DNA from: Elusimicrobiota bacterium | Lineage (GTDB): Bacteria; Elusimicrobiota; Elusimicrobia; FEN-1173 | Reading direction: 5' to 3' | Assembly (NCBI GenBank): GCA_016721625.1 | Contig: JADKHR010000001.1 | Coordinates: 868,001-932,000 of the forward strand | Length of the DNA stretch: 64,000 bases | Made by a program: the position numbers and the translations under genes | The notes under the pieces: generated by a model | Told to the model about the DNA's origin: nothing | Seen by the model: only the letters and a program-made list of their open reading frames with translations | The model's database searches: none | Shown: positions 1 to 8,611 of the stretch, piece by piece | Layout of the letters: the number at the start of each line of letters is the position of its first letter | Numbering within the stretch: the first letter of the stretch is position 1

Positions 1-286
1 GGAGGCCGCGAGCCACCGCCTGGGCCCCCTGCTTCCGGCAGTAGTCGGCCAGCAGTCCGTCGAAAGAGTCCACGCGAACTTTGCCGCTTTTAATCACCGA
101 CGCTAACACCGTGTTCAACATGTCCAGCCGTTCTCCGACGGTGAAGAGGTGGGATTTGGCACTGTTTCGCGTGACCGCCACGATGACATGGTCAAAAATC
201 TTGCACGCTCGGCAAACAATGTCCAGGTGCCCGTTAGTCACGGGATCGAAACTGCCGGGATAGACGATGGTGCGGGTGCGGGTCAC
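1..286 (-). CDS. coaD: Phosphopantetheine adenylyltransferase, N-terminal part (runs off the window)
   Basis: CoaD transfers AMP from ATP to 4'-phosphopantetheine, the penultimate step of coenzyme A synthesis in the cytoplasm. The visible 95 residues contain the nucleotidyltransferase signature PGSFDPVTNGHLDI near residue 10, with the T/HxGH-type active site (TNGH), followed by the expected strand-helix pattern ending in ARGL at the window edge. The start is GTG at 284-286, because an in-frame TAG lies four codons upstream and no other start fits; the Shine-Dalgarno is weak. It diverges from the + strand methyltransferase at 395. The family is about 160 residues long, so roughly 40 percent is missing here. 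Confidence 0.92.
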   Translation of the reverse strand, partial: MTRTRTIVYPGSFDPVTNGHLDIVCRACKIFDHVIVAVTRNSAKSHLFTVGERLDMLNTVLASVIKSGKVRVDSFDGLLADYCRKQGAQAVARGL

Positions 287-394
287 AACGCCATTCTAAA
301 TCGTGAACTCGCCTCTGTCAACGAGCTCTTGTCCATTTATCGCAGGCAACACCACCATTGGGGTCCTCGTTTTATCTTAGTAGAATGACATGGC

Positions 395-1168
395 ATGAAA
401 CCCGCCCCCCAGGGACCAACGCTTCCGAAAGACTTCCCCATTCATTGGTATACATTGAGCCACGGATCCCACTTTTGGGTGGAATGGAGGTTTCGGGTGT
501 TGTCGCGATTAGTGAAAACCCACGGGCCTTCCCTGACCACGACCCTTCAGGCCTTGGACGTGGGATGCGGCGCGGGGGTCTTTCGCTCCCAGTGGGAAAA
601 ATTTTGCGCGTGGACAGTCGACGGCGTCGAACAGAATGAGTGGGCCATTCACAACGGAGCATCCGCCAAAGGCCTCCTTTATAATTTCGACATCACCCGA
701 CCTCCTGCGGAAGTTCTGGGTCGCTATGATTGTATTTTTCTACTCGATGTGTTGGAACACATTGAAAAGACCAGGGCTTTTTTGGAGGGGATTTTTTCTT
801 GTCTAAAACCGGAAGGGTTTCTCGTGATCAATGTCCCCGCCTTCCAGTCTTTGTTTTCAAAATACGATTCGGAAGCGGGCCATCACCGGCGCTACAATGA
901 GAAAAGCCTCCGCCATGAATTGTTGTCTTTCCCTGTGACGATCCACCGGGTGGCCTATTGGGGATTCACCCTGATTCCATTTCTTTTGGCGCGAAAAATC
1001 TTGTCGCCAAGTTGGAAAACCTCTCCCGACATCATCAGGAAAGGTTTCCAGCCCCCCGGACCGGTCTCGAACCTTTTCTTTAAATTTCTCATGCGTCTTG
1101 AAAATAAGATGGGAGGGCTCATGCCCCGAGGCAGTTCTTTAACGCTGATCGCCCAAAGAAAAAGATGA
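395..1168 (+). CDS. Class I SAM-dependent methyltransferase
   Basis: This 257-residue protein has the Rossmann-type SAM-binding motif DVGCGAG near residue 54, an acidic strand-2 residue (DGVEQNE), and the strand-4 motif LLDVLEHI followed by LKPEGFLVINVPA. This is the pattern of Methyltransf_11/23 small-molecule or glycan methyltransferases. The conserved AGHHRRY segment after the fold is common in methyltransferases encoded beside lipid-linked glycosyltransferases. The stop overlaps the next glycosyltransferase start by 4 bp (ATGA at 1165-1168), so the two are translationally coupled. Substrate is not evident; modification of a surface glycan or its lipid carrier is inferred from the neighbours. 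Confidence 0.8.
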   Translation: MKPAPQGPTLPKDFPIHWYTLSHGSHFWVEWRFRVLSRLVKTHGPSLTTTLQALDVGCGAGVFRSQWEKFCAWTVDGVEQNEWAIHNGASAKGLLYNFDITRPPAEVLGRYDCIFLLDVLEHIEKTRAFLEGIFSCLKPEGFLVINVPAFQSLFSKYDSEAGHHRRYNEKSLRHELLSFPVTIHRVAYWGFTLIPFLLARKILSPSWKTSPDIIRKGFQPPGPVSNLFFKFLMRLENKMGGLMPRGSSLTLIAQRKR

Positions 1169-2114
1169 GAACCCATCTCCAAGTCATCGTGCCATTGTTT
1201 AACGAGTCGGACGTCTTGCCCGAATTGATCTCGCGCCTGACGGCGGTTTTAGCCCTTCTTTCCTTGAACAACATGGAAAGCACCGTCCTCTTCGTCAACG
1301 ACGGAAGCGACGACGCCTCTCCTGTCTTTTTGGAGAAACAAGCCGGCGACGATCTTCGGTTTGGCTACCTCTTTCTCAGTCGTAATTTCGGACATCAGGC
1401 GGCCCTATCGGCCGGCCTCGATCACGCGGACGCCGATCTAATTGTCATTTTAGATGCGGACCTCCAAGACCCCCCTGAACTGATTCCCGAAATGGTCCGG
1501 CTGTGGCGGACGGAAAAAGCCGACGTGGTCTATGGCGTCCGAAAAAATCGAAAAGAAAACCTCTTTAAGCGATTGTGCTATGCAGGGTTCTATCGGTTCT
1601 TCGGATGGCTGACGGGATTAGCCCTTCCTCTGGACTCCGGCGACTTTTCCCTCATGACTCGGCGGGCCTACACGACCTTGCGCGAGATGCCCGAGCGCGT
1701 TCGTTTCATGAGAGGTCTGCGCCACTGGATGGGATTCAAGCAATGCCCTTTGCCTTACGATCGGCCCAAACGATTTGCGGGCGACACTAAATATAGTTTC
1801 TATGCCCTTACAAATTGGCCACAGATGGTCTGGCCAGTTTTTCCATCGCTCCCCTTCGCGCGGCCCAGTTTTTTGCCTTCCTTTTTGGTCTTTTAACAAT
1901 GGTGGTCTTTCTGTTCTTGGTTCTCCGACCAGATTTGGCCGCCCCGAGGCTTTTGGCCTTAATCAGTTTAATTGTTTGTTTCTCTTTTTCCATGCTTTTC
2001 CTTTGCGTATACATTCTCGGGGCGTATATCTCCCGCATTTATCAGGAAGTCAAAAAAAGACCTCTCTACATCGTCGCCGAGTCCAAATTACCCAGACCCT
2101 CCGCCTCTTCGTGA
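1165..2114 (+). CDS. GT2 polyprenyl-phosphate glycosyltransferase (DPM1/GtrB-like), split by a one-base frameshift
   Basis: The protein is a GT-A glycosyltransferase that typically moves a sugar from a nucleotide donor to undecaprenyl phosphate at the inner membrane. The N-terminal frame shows FNESDVLPELI, VNDGSDD and the metal-binding DADLQDPPELI motif, then LDSGDFSLM and RFMRGLRHW, all typical of the DPM1/GtrB group. After about codon 216 (position 1815) the frame becomes nonsense. The adjacent frame continues perfectly with LATDGLASFSIAPLR and two hydrophobic helices ending at 2114. One missing base in the T run at 1815-1816 restores a single protein of about 316 residues, the normal family length. 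It overlaps the next gene by 4 bp (GTGA). Confidence 0.85.
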
Positions 2115-3937
2115 ACAAACGCATCCCTTGGGCGTGGCTATTCATTTCCCTCAGCTCCGCTCTGTCGCTCTGGAGCTTTCCGAGATACACCATCGGACTT
2201 TTCGAGGACGACGCCGCCTATCTCCTCGGGGCCTTTTCTCTGGCGAAGGGACAGTATCTCGATCTTTCCTTCAGTCGGCCGGTCCCTATTTCAACGTCGT
2301 TCCCGGGCGTTTCTCTGTTCCTAACCCCTTTTGTATGGATTTTTTCTTCCCATCTTGGTTTTTACAAGCTCGTCCCTTGGATCGCCTCCTTTTGTTCCGC
2401 CCTGTTTTTTTCGAAAATCACCGCGAAGGTCTTAACATCCTGGCGCATTCCTCTTTGCATCGCCCTTTTCATCTTAAACCCGATGTATGTTCAGTCCAGT
2501 TCATTTTTGATGACCGAACCTTTCAACATCGCCCTGATGTTGGGAGCGCTCTGGGGGGGCGGGCGCGACGAGGAAAAAGGGTGGGGATTTTTTCTCGCGC
2601 TTGTCGCTGTGGTTTTGTTGGCTCTCACACGTCCCGAGGGGATTCTTGTCGGTCTGGTCTTATCCATGGCGTGGGCTTACGACCGCCGGTGGAAAAGATC
2701 CCTGGCGTTTTTCGTTGGCGGGCTTCTTCCTTTTCTTTTGGCCCACGGCCGTTCTTGGATTTTTGAAAGCGCCCCTGGGATGTATGAAAACCACTTTCGA
2801 GCCCATCTGTCCTGGGAAGGTCAACACATGAGTTTATTCGGAATCCATATTTTTGAATTAACTCTGAGCATCATCAAGAACACCGTCGCGGCTTATTCAC
2901 GTGTTTTTGACCCGCTTTCAATGGGGCTGGCATTGGCCTTGGCGGTGGCGGCCCTGATTTTTTTCGGAATTCGTCACTTAGGGGGTTCGGAAAAACGTCC
3001 AACTCCGTTTCTCATGGCTCTGGTTTCCCTCCCCTTCAGCCAATGGGTCGTGCGCTTGTGGTGGTTTCAATACACCGCTCGTTACACCCTGATTTTTACG
3101 CCATTTCTCCTTATTTTCCTTTTCGCAGGGATCGAAAACCTTTTTGAAGAATCCAGAAGAACCAAGACCCAAAAACGATGGATCCCTGTTGTTGTCTTCG
3201 CCTTTTTTCTTATCGGGCTCGCCAACGCGTGGAAAAAAAGACCCGCTTACCCCCCCCTTCCCGAGAAAACTTTGGCGTGGGCGAAGACACATTTGCCGAA
3301 GGAGGCCAATGTTTTATCTGGACGGAAATATCTTGTTCGGCTTTATGCGGGAAAACCGGGCTTCTATTTCGAACAACACGAAAGTTGGGATTTGTTCCAA
3401 GCGGATTTATTGGAGAAAAGAATTTCCCATCTATTTTTCGCTCCTACGGAATACCTCACCGCCAAACGAAATATCCCCTCGGTCCATGACCCCAGCGCCA
3501 GTGAAATCCAAACGAAGCATTTCTTAAAAGATCACCCTCACCGGTTCAAAAAGATTTTTGATCAAGAGGACGAGAAGACGGTCGTCTACGAGTGGGTTCC
3601 GGAGAACGGTTTTTCAAAAGCCTGGAAGGATTACCAAAACGCCCTGACACTTTATCAGAAAGGGAAACCCATGGAAGCCCTGCGTTGCGTGGAAAAAACC
3701 AACGCGGCGCCAGGGACGTTGGCCTCCGCTTTAAATTTGGAGGCCCTTTTGATTCAGGATCTTCCTCAAAGAGCCTCCGAGGCACAGGGCCTTTTTGAGC
3801 GTGCCATAGAGAAAGACCCCACCAGCAAAATTTATCGCGCCAACGCCGCCCGGCTTTATTTTAAGCGCGGAAAGGAATCGGATGGAAAAAGGGAGCTAGA
3901 CAAATTGATGGAGCTAACCGAAAAGATGTCCACCTAG
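2111..3937 (+). CDS. Polytopic membrane glycosyltransferase (PMT/ArnT-like) with C-terminal TPR tail
   Basis: The 608-residue protein begins at GTG 2111, which overlaps the GT2 stop by 4 bp; longer in-frame readings overlap GT2 and are not credible. It starts with a hydrophobic helix followed by the periplasmic loop FEDDAAYLLGAFSLAKGQ, the acidic DD motif that marks GT-C enzymes using polyprenyl-phosphate sugars. About ten membrane segments follow to roughly residue 400. A soluble C-terminal part then includes helical repeats resembling TPRs (DYQNALTLYQKGKPMEALR and a second pair near the end). With GT2 and the methyltransferase it makes a three-gene envelope-glycosylation cluster. The acceptor is unknown. 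Confidence 0.72.
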   Translation: MNKRIPWAWLFISLSSALSLWSFPRYTIGLFEDDAAYLLGAFSLAKGQYLDLSFSRPVPISTSFPGVSLFLTPFVWIFSSHLGFYKLVPWIASFCSALFFSKITAKVLTSWRIPLCIALFILNPMYVQSSSFLMTEPFNIALMLGALWGGGRDEEKGWGFFLALVAVVLLALTRPEGILVGLVLSMAWAYDRRWKRSLAFFVGGLLPFLLAHGRSWIFESAPGMYENHFRAHLSWEGQHMSLFGIHIFELTLSIIKNTVAAYSRVFDPLSMGLALALAVAALIFFGIRHLGGSEKRPTPFLMALVSLPFSQWVVRLWWFQYTARYTLIFTPFLLIFLFAGIENLFEESRRTKTQKRWIPVVVFAFFLIGLANAWKKRPAYPPLPEKTLAWAKTHLPKEANVLSGRKYLVRLYAGKPGFYFEQHESWDLFQADLLEKRISHLFFAPTEYLTAKRNIPSVHDPSASEIQTKHFLKDHPHRFKKIFDQEDEKTVVYEWVPENGFSKAWKDYQNALTLYQKGKPMEALRCVEKTNAAPGTLASALNLEALLIQDLPQRASEAQGLFERAIEKDPTSKIYRANAARLYFKRGKESDGKRELDKLMELTEKMST

Positions 3938-3971
3938 TGGACAGCCAACCGAATTATCCATGCCCCGAGGC

Positions 3972-3993
3972 CGGAGGATACCCTTCTCCTCCG
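3972..3993. terminator. Small hairpin between convergent genes
   Basis: A perfect 7-bp stem (CGGAGGA/TCCTCCG) with an 8-nt loop lies 35 bp after the membrane glycosyltransferase stop, in the 218-bp gap before the convergent recG end. There is no following T run, so a terminator role is only a guess. Nothing else is recognisable in the gap. Confidence 0.25.
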
Positions 3994-4155
3994 TTGAGAA
4001 CAAATCTTCCTCCTGTGATCCAGCGTAAAACGTCCAACCCTCAACAAATGTTCGTGGCCCTCCGGATTTCCAGGTTTAAGCGGAGGATCCACACGGCTGG
4101 CTCTGGAGGGTTTTCGGTCGGGCGCGGTAGGACCCCTTCCCAGAGGGACCTGACT

Positions 4156-6222
4156 CTACGCGACGCGGCCGAACCGGAGGCGGTGGGCGAAGCGGCGGCG
4201 TAGATCTTCCGCTAGGGGGCGGTGCTCCGGCAGGGAAAGGTCCGGGTCGCGGGCCACCAGGGAAAACGCCGCCTCCCTCGCCTCCCCAATCAAGGCCCCG
4301 TCGCTGGCCAGGTTTCCGACGCGAAATTCCGGCAGGCCGTGCTGGGCCTCGCCTAAAAACTCGCCGGGACCCCGGCGCCGAAGATCTTCCTCGGCCAATT
4401 TAAACCCGTCGGAGGTTCGACAGAGAAGACGTAACCGTTCCGCGGCCTCGACGGAGGGAGCGCCGGACACGAGGTGGCACTCCGAAGCGTGCCGCCCGCG
4501 GCCCACCCGGCCCCGCAATTGATGAAGCTGGGCCAAGCCGAAACGCTCCGCATTCATAACAACGAGGACCGTGGCGTTCGCCACGTCGATCCCGACCTCG
4601 ATCACCGGGGTGGCGGCCAAAATTTTGACCTCCCCCCGGGCGAAGGCCGACATCGCCACTTCTTTCTCCGCGGATTTCAGTCGGCCGTGCAAAAGGCCCA
4701 CCTCGATGCCGGGGAACAGGGACTTCAAGTGTTCCCACCCTTTCAGAACGGCTCTCAGGTCCAACCGTTCGGACTCTTCCACCAAAGGGAACACCACATA
4801 GGCTTGGCGCCCTTCCCCCACGGCGCGGCGGACGGCGGACAGGGCGTCCCCTTCCGGCGACCAGCGGGTGGCGATTCCGGGACGGCCGGGCGGCAATTGA
4901 TCGATCACGGACACCGAGAGGTCGCCATAGACCGTCAAAGCCAAGGTCCGAGGAATGGGGGTGGCGGTCATGAGGAGAACGTGGGGCGAAACCCCTTTGG
5001 CGCCCAGCGTCGCCCGCTGGTCGACGCCGAAACGATGTTGTTCGTCGATCACGGCCAGGCCCAGGGACTGGAAAGCCACTTCGTCTTCCAGGAGCGCGTG
5101 GGTCCCCACGGCGATTTGGATCTCGCCCGAGGCCAGGGCGTCCCGGTCCCGGCGTTTCTGGGACGCCGTCCGTCCCCCCGTGACCAGAGCCCAGCGGATC
5201 GGCAGACCGCGAAGCAAACGGGCCAAACCGTGCGCATGTTGTTCCGCCAAAATTTCCGTCGGGGCCATGAGCGCGGACTGGAACCCGGCCTCCGCCGCCA
5301 AGAGAAGCGCGGAAACGGCCACCACGGTTTTCCCCGACCCCACCTCGCCCATCAAAAGCCGATTCATGGGCCGGGAGCCTGCCATGTCATCAAAGATTTC
5401 GTTAATGACGCGCCGTTGCGCCGATGTGAAATCGAACCCCAACGCTTGTCGAAAGGGAGTCAGGAGTTCCCGTGTGGGCGGACAGCGGGGAGCCGGGGGC
5501 CCCTCTTCTCTTCCTCGGCGAAGACGGGCCAAGGCCATTTCCAGAAAAAAGAACTCATCAAACGCCAGCCGACGACGGGCCTGCTCGCGGGACTCGGGGC
5601 TGGAGGGGAAATGGAATTCCCCCAGCGCTTCCCCCAACCCCGGAAGGTGGTGTTCGGCGCGAAGGGTCTCCGGGAGCGCGTCCGCCGCCCTCGCGGCGGC
5701 GTCCCGAACCGCCCAGGCCAATCCCCGAAGCCAACGCCCATCCACGCCCTCCGTCAAATCATAAACGGGAGCCAACCGATCCATGTGGGGAGAGGGCGCG
5801 TCGGTGGGGAAGTCGTGGTCCTCCACGCGAATTTCGGGGCCCCGGGGTCCGGCCTGCCAGGGTCCGTAGACGCCCAAACGAGCCCCCGGGGAGAGCCTCT
5901 TTTTCAAACCGTCAAAGGGATCGAATCGGAAGGATCGACGGCGAAACCAAAGGGCCTCGAAGAACCGTCCGTCTCCCGCCAGAGAAGCGCGCCCGATCAG
6001 AAGATCCTTCCCCGCTGATGACACCTGGAAATCCCGCACCGTTCCCTGGGCCGCCACCGCCGTCCCGGGCAAGCCCCAGGCGCTCGGAGGAACCAGGCGG
6101 CGGTCTTCGTGGACCCGCGGGAAATGGCGAAGAAGATCGCCCACGGTCGAAAGACCGAGTTTGGCCAGGGCCTTGGCCCGGCCGGGACCTACGCCGGGAA
6201 GGTATTGGAGGAGCGGTCGAAT
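4156..6222 (-). CDS. recG: ATP-dependent DNA helicase RecG
   Basis: RecG drives branch migration and fork reversal. An N-terminal LPGVGPGRAKAL HhH-like segment and wedge/OB domain precede the helicase core: Walker A GEVGSGKT, DEQHRFG box, TATPIPRT motif III, HGRL, and the VGRGRH region of motif VI. The C-terminal TRG/wedge contacts follow, ending RLRFGRVA. Start choice is unusual. The only ordinary start is TTG at 6330, which has no Shine-Dalgarno and sits inside the divergent rpmB promoter. At 6222 an ATT codon has GGAGG seven bases upstream and gives a normal N-terminus (about 688 residues, the usual RecG length). I favour 6222, with TTG 6330 (724 residues) as the alternative. Confidence 0.93.
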   Translation of the reverse strand: MRPLLQYLPGVGPGRAKALAKLGLSTVGDLLRHFPRVHEDRRLVPPSAWGLPGTAVAAQGTVRDFQVSSAGKDLLIGRASLAGDGRFFEALWFRRRSFRFDPFDGLKKRLSPGARLGVYGPWQAGPRGPEIRVEDHDFPTDAPSPHMDRLAPVYDLTEGVDGRWLRGLAWAVRDAAARAADALPETLRAEHHLPGLGEALGEFHFPSSPESREQARRRLAFDEFFFLEMALARLRRGREEGPPAPRCPPTRELLTPFRQALGFDFTSAQRRVINEIFDDMAGSRPMNRLLMGEVGSGKTVVAVSALLLAAEAGFQSALMAPTEILAEQHAHGLARLLRGLPIRWALVTGGRTASQKRRDRDALASGEIQIAVGTHALLEDEVAFQSLGLAVIDEQHRFGVDQRATLGAKGVSPHVLLMTATPIPRTLALTVYGDLSVSVIDQLPPGRPGIATRWSPEGDALSAVRRAVGEGRQAYVVFPLVEESERLDLRAVLKGWEHLKSLFPGIEVGLLHGRLKSAEKEVAMSAFARGEVKILAATPVIEVGIDVANATVLVVMNAERFGLAQLHQLRGRVGRGRHASECHLVSGAPSVEAAERLRLLCRTSDGFKLAEEDLRRRGPGEFLGEAQHGLPEFRVGNLASDGALIGEAREAAFSLVARDPDLSLPEHRPLAEDLRRRFAHRLRFGRVA

Positions 6223-6257
6223 CCGACGCCCTCCGGACCGCCGGCGCTGGGAGCGGT

Positions 6258-6286
6258 TTGCCGTTTTTCGAGGAAAGTGGTATGAT
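6258..6286 (+). promoter_or_regulatory. Sigma-70-type promoter of rpmB
   Basis: A -35 box TTGCCG at 6258-6263 and a -10 box TATGAT at 6281-6286 are separated by exactly 17 bp. They lie 55 bp upstream of the rpmB ATG. The promoter overlaps the doubtful N-terminal extension of recG on the other strand. Confidence 0.7.
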
Positions 6287-6340
6287 TTTTCAAAATTTAT
6301 GGTTCGGTGGCGTCCCCGCGTGGCGCCCAAGGAGATCGGT

Positions 6341-6532
6341 ATGGCCTATCGTTGCACCATCTGTGACAAAGGCGTGAGCGCCGGAAAATCCGTCAGCCAC
6401 TCCCACCGCAAAACCAACCGTCGCTTTGCGCCCAACCTTCAACGGGTCAAAGTCCGCACGTCCTCCGGCCCCCGTCGCCAATACGTTTGCACCACCTGCC
6501 TGCGATCCGGAAAAGCTCAAAAAGCCGCCTAG
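6341..6532 (+). CDS. rpmB: 50S ribosomal protein L28
   Basis: This 63-residue basic protein matches bacterial L28: an N-terminal CTICDKG with a Cys pair, SHSHRKTNRRFAPNLQ, RVKV, and a C-terminal CTTCLRSGK. The two CxxC pairs show it to be the zinc-binding (C+) form. The ATG at 6341 follows AGGAG at 6330-6334 at good spacing. It is a single-gene transcription unit driven by the promoter just upstream, and it converges on the PorV-like gene 34 bp downstream. Confidence 0.95.
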   Translation: MAYRCTICDKGVSAGKSVSHSHRKTNRRFAPNLQRVKVRTSSGPRRQYVCTTCLRSGKAQKAA

Positions 6533-6566
6533 ACTCTCCTCTCCCTCTCCTCCGGAACCTTCCAGC

Positions 6567-7591
6567 TTAACCGTTCGACTTTCCTCCCAGAGAAAGGATG
6601 ACGGAGAGATCGAACTGGTTGACCCGTTCGCCTTCGAATTTTCGGGATTTCACGGAGGCGTCCATTTTGTAGTGTTGCGGGTTTCCGAAGGAGAAGCCCC
6701 AGGAAAACGACGTCTTGGCTTGGTTGTTGAAATCCTCGCTCACGGCACCGGTTCGCAGAATCAGCCACGACAGGGGCGCGAACTCGATTCCGAAATGCCA
6801 GTAGTCCGTGTCCGGGGTGTTCCCCGTAAAAAATCGTTTTTCGTAATCCGAATAAAACCCGAACACTGGAACCGGCTGGAACCCCAAGCCCGCCCTCAGA
6901 ATCACGGGAAGTTGATCTGTTTTATATTTGTCCCAGTAAATCACGCCCGGTAAATTGAGAACGGAAAGCCCGTAGGCCACGTCGCCCTTCCTGTCGCGAA
7001 AACCCAGATCCACCGCAAAACCATTTCCGTCCGCCATCTCCAACACGGGGGCTGTCCCGTGACGGCCTCCGCAAACCCGCGATGGGCGCTGATATAAGAA
7101 AGACCCATGCCAACGGAATAGCCTTTTTCGGTCTCCTGGGACCCGCTGATGCCGATTTGGTTGATCTGGAGGGATTCTTCCAGGAAATTGTTGTCGGGGT
7201 CGGCCGTGTTCGTCACCACGGTTTCGTCGAAGTCGGCCAGGGGGCGGTAAAAAAACGCCCGGTTCGGCCCCGCAAAACCCAAGTAGGTCAGCTTTTTGCC
7301 CCGGAGCGAGGAGGATTTTAAAAGGATTTCTTCCGGCAGATTGCTTTGGTTGGCCAGCTGAAAATCGGCGGCGAAGGAAGACCCCGGGACTTCGCCCAAA
7401 GAAGCGGGATTGTAGACCGGAGATTGGGGCGACCCCCCGAGCGCGGCCCCCACTTCCCCCATCCCGATGAAACGAGCGCCCACGGGTTTGCCAAGATAAG
7501 CGATGGGCGGAATGCCCGAGCGAGGTTTGGCCGCCAGCGGGACGGCGATGAAAAGCGCCGCCGCCGCGAGGAAAGGTTTAGGAGCCACCAC
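6567..7591 (-). CDS. PorV/UPF0164-like outer-membrane beta-barrel protein, split by a one-base frameshift
   Basis: A signal peptide (FLAAAALFIAVPLAA) precedes GARFIGMGEVGAALGGSPQSPVYNPASLG, the hallmark start of the PorV/UPF0164/FadL-like family. Alternating beta strands then run to the C-terminus (FDLSVILSLGG). Near position 7046 the frame breaks inside a C run (five C at about 7046-7050); adding one C joins GFAEAVTGQPP to VLEMADGNGFAVDLGF and restores a barrel of about 340 residues. The start is ambiguous: GTG at 7591 gives a clean signal peptide and overlaps the thiG end by 14 bp, while GTG 7618 is possible. It is the last gene of the lipid A/thi operon. A second paralogue is at 19334-20359. 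Confidence 0.75.
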
Positions 7592-8378
7592 GAACCGAAG
7601 TCGCCGGAGCCGGCACACCCATGGAGGGAGACGAGGCGGCCGCGTAGTCGCGCCGGGGCATGCGGCCCGCCAGAAACGCGCGCCGCCCGGCGTCCACGCC
7701 GAGCTTCATGGCTTCGGCCATGAGCGTCGGGTTTTTGGCTTCCGCGATGGCCGTGTTCATTAAGATGCCGTCCACGCCCAGTTCCATGGCGGCGGCCGCG
7801 TCGGAAGCCGTCCCGACGCCGGCGTCCACGATCACGGGAACCGTCGTCACCGCCTCGCGGATGAAAAGAATGTTCAAGGGGTTTTGGATCCCGCGCCCGG
7901 ACCCGATGGGCGCCGCCAGGGGCATCACGGCGGCCGCCCCCGCCTCTTCCAACCGTTTGGCCACAATCGGATCGTCGTTGGTGTAGGCCAACACCTTGAA
8001 TCCCTCGTTGACCAACGTCTTCGTGGCCTCTAAAAGAGCCAGAACGTCCGGCAGGAGGGTTTTGGGATCGCCCAACACTTCCAGCTTAATGAGCGGGGTG
8101 TCCAGCGCTTCGCGGGCGAGCCGCGCCACCCGGACCGCGTCTACGGCGTTGTAGCAACCGGCGGTGTTCGGCAGGATCACCATCCCCTTGGGAATGTGCG
8201 TCCAAAAATCGTCGGCGGACCGATCGTTCAAATTCACCCGGCGAATGGCCACCGTCACCATGTCGGCCCCCGAGGCGACCAAGGCCTCCTCCATGGCCTC
8301 CATGGAGGAATATTTTCCCGTGCCCACGATCAGGCGAGAGACATAGGTTCGGCCCGCAATCACCAGCGCATTGTCCAT
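7578..8378 (-). CDS. thiG: Thiazole synthase ThiG
   Basis: ThiG condenses deoxyxylulose 5-phosphate, dehydroglycine and ThiS-thiocarboxylate into the thiamine thiazole. The (beta/alpha)8 fold shows SRLIVGTGKYSS, VTVAIRRVN, LPNTAGCY, the Schiff-base lysine in LIKLEVLGDP, and the phosphate-binding PLAAPIGSGRGI and DAGVGTASDA loops. ATG 8378 is chosen because GGAG lies six bases upstream; a TTG at 8414 overlapping thiS is less likely. It directly follows thiS. ThiF and ThiH/ThiO are not in the window. The C-terminal tail overlaps the start of the PorV-like gene. Confidence 0.95.
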   Translation of the reverse strand: MDNALVIAGRTYVSRLIVGTGKYSSMEAMEEALVASGADMVTVAIRRVNLNDRSADDFWTHIPKGMVILPNTAGCYNAVDAVRVARLAREALDTPLIKLEVLGDPKTLLPDVLALLEATKTLVNEGFKVLAYTNDDPIVAKRLEEAGAAAVMPLAAPIGSGRGIQNPLNILFIREAVTTVPVIVDAGVGTASDAAAAMELGVDGILMNTAIAEAKNPTLMAEAMKLGVDAGRRAFLAGRMPRRDYAAASSPSMGVPAPATSVRGGS

Positions 8379-8410
8379 AACGTTCTCCATTTTAACAGAT
8401 TCCAAGAGAT

Positions 8411-8611
8411 TCAACCCCCGCCGATCATGCGGACGATCTCCACCGCATCCCCTGGGGAAAGACGGGCGGCGCCGTAGTCGGCGCGTCGGACGATCTTCCC
8501 GTTAATTTCGCAGGCGAGCCCTCCCGAAGAAAGTTTGAGCTCCGCCACCAGTTGGGCCAGGGTCAGGCCCTCGGCCACCGTTCGGGGTTCGCCGTTCACC
8601 GTCAGGTTCAT
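8411..8611 (-). CDS. thiS: Sulfur carrier protein ThiS
   Basis: This 66-residue ubiquitin-like carrier begins MNLTVNGEPR, contains the EINGKIVRR and SPGDAVEIVRMIGGG segments, and ends in the required Gly-Gly for adenylation and thiocarboxylation. Its ATG overlaps the stop of the ZIP transporter by 4 bp (ATGA at 8608-8611), so translation is coupled. It feeds sulfur to ThiG encoded immediately downstream. Confidence 0.93.
   Translation of the reverse strand: MNLTVNGEPRTVAEGLTLAQLVAELKLSSGGLACEINGKIVRRADYGAARLSPGDAVEIVRMIGGG

Noticed and set aside
1775..2110. N-terminal extension of the membrane glycosyltransferase back to 1775
   Set aside because: It overlaps the real C-terminal frame of GT2; GTG 2111 overlapping the GT2 stop is the natural start.
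4474..6018. Long + strand open frame of 514 codons opposite recG
   Set aside because: Antisense shadow of recG in GC-rich DNA: Gly/Arg/Pro/His-rich composition and no motif.
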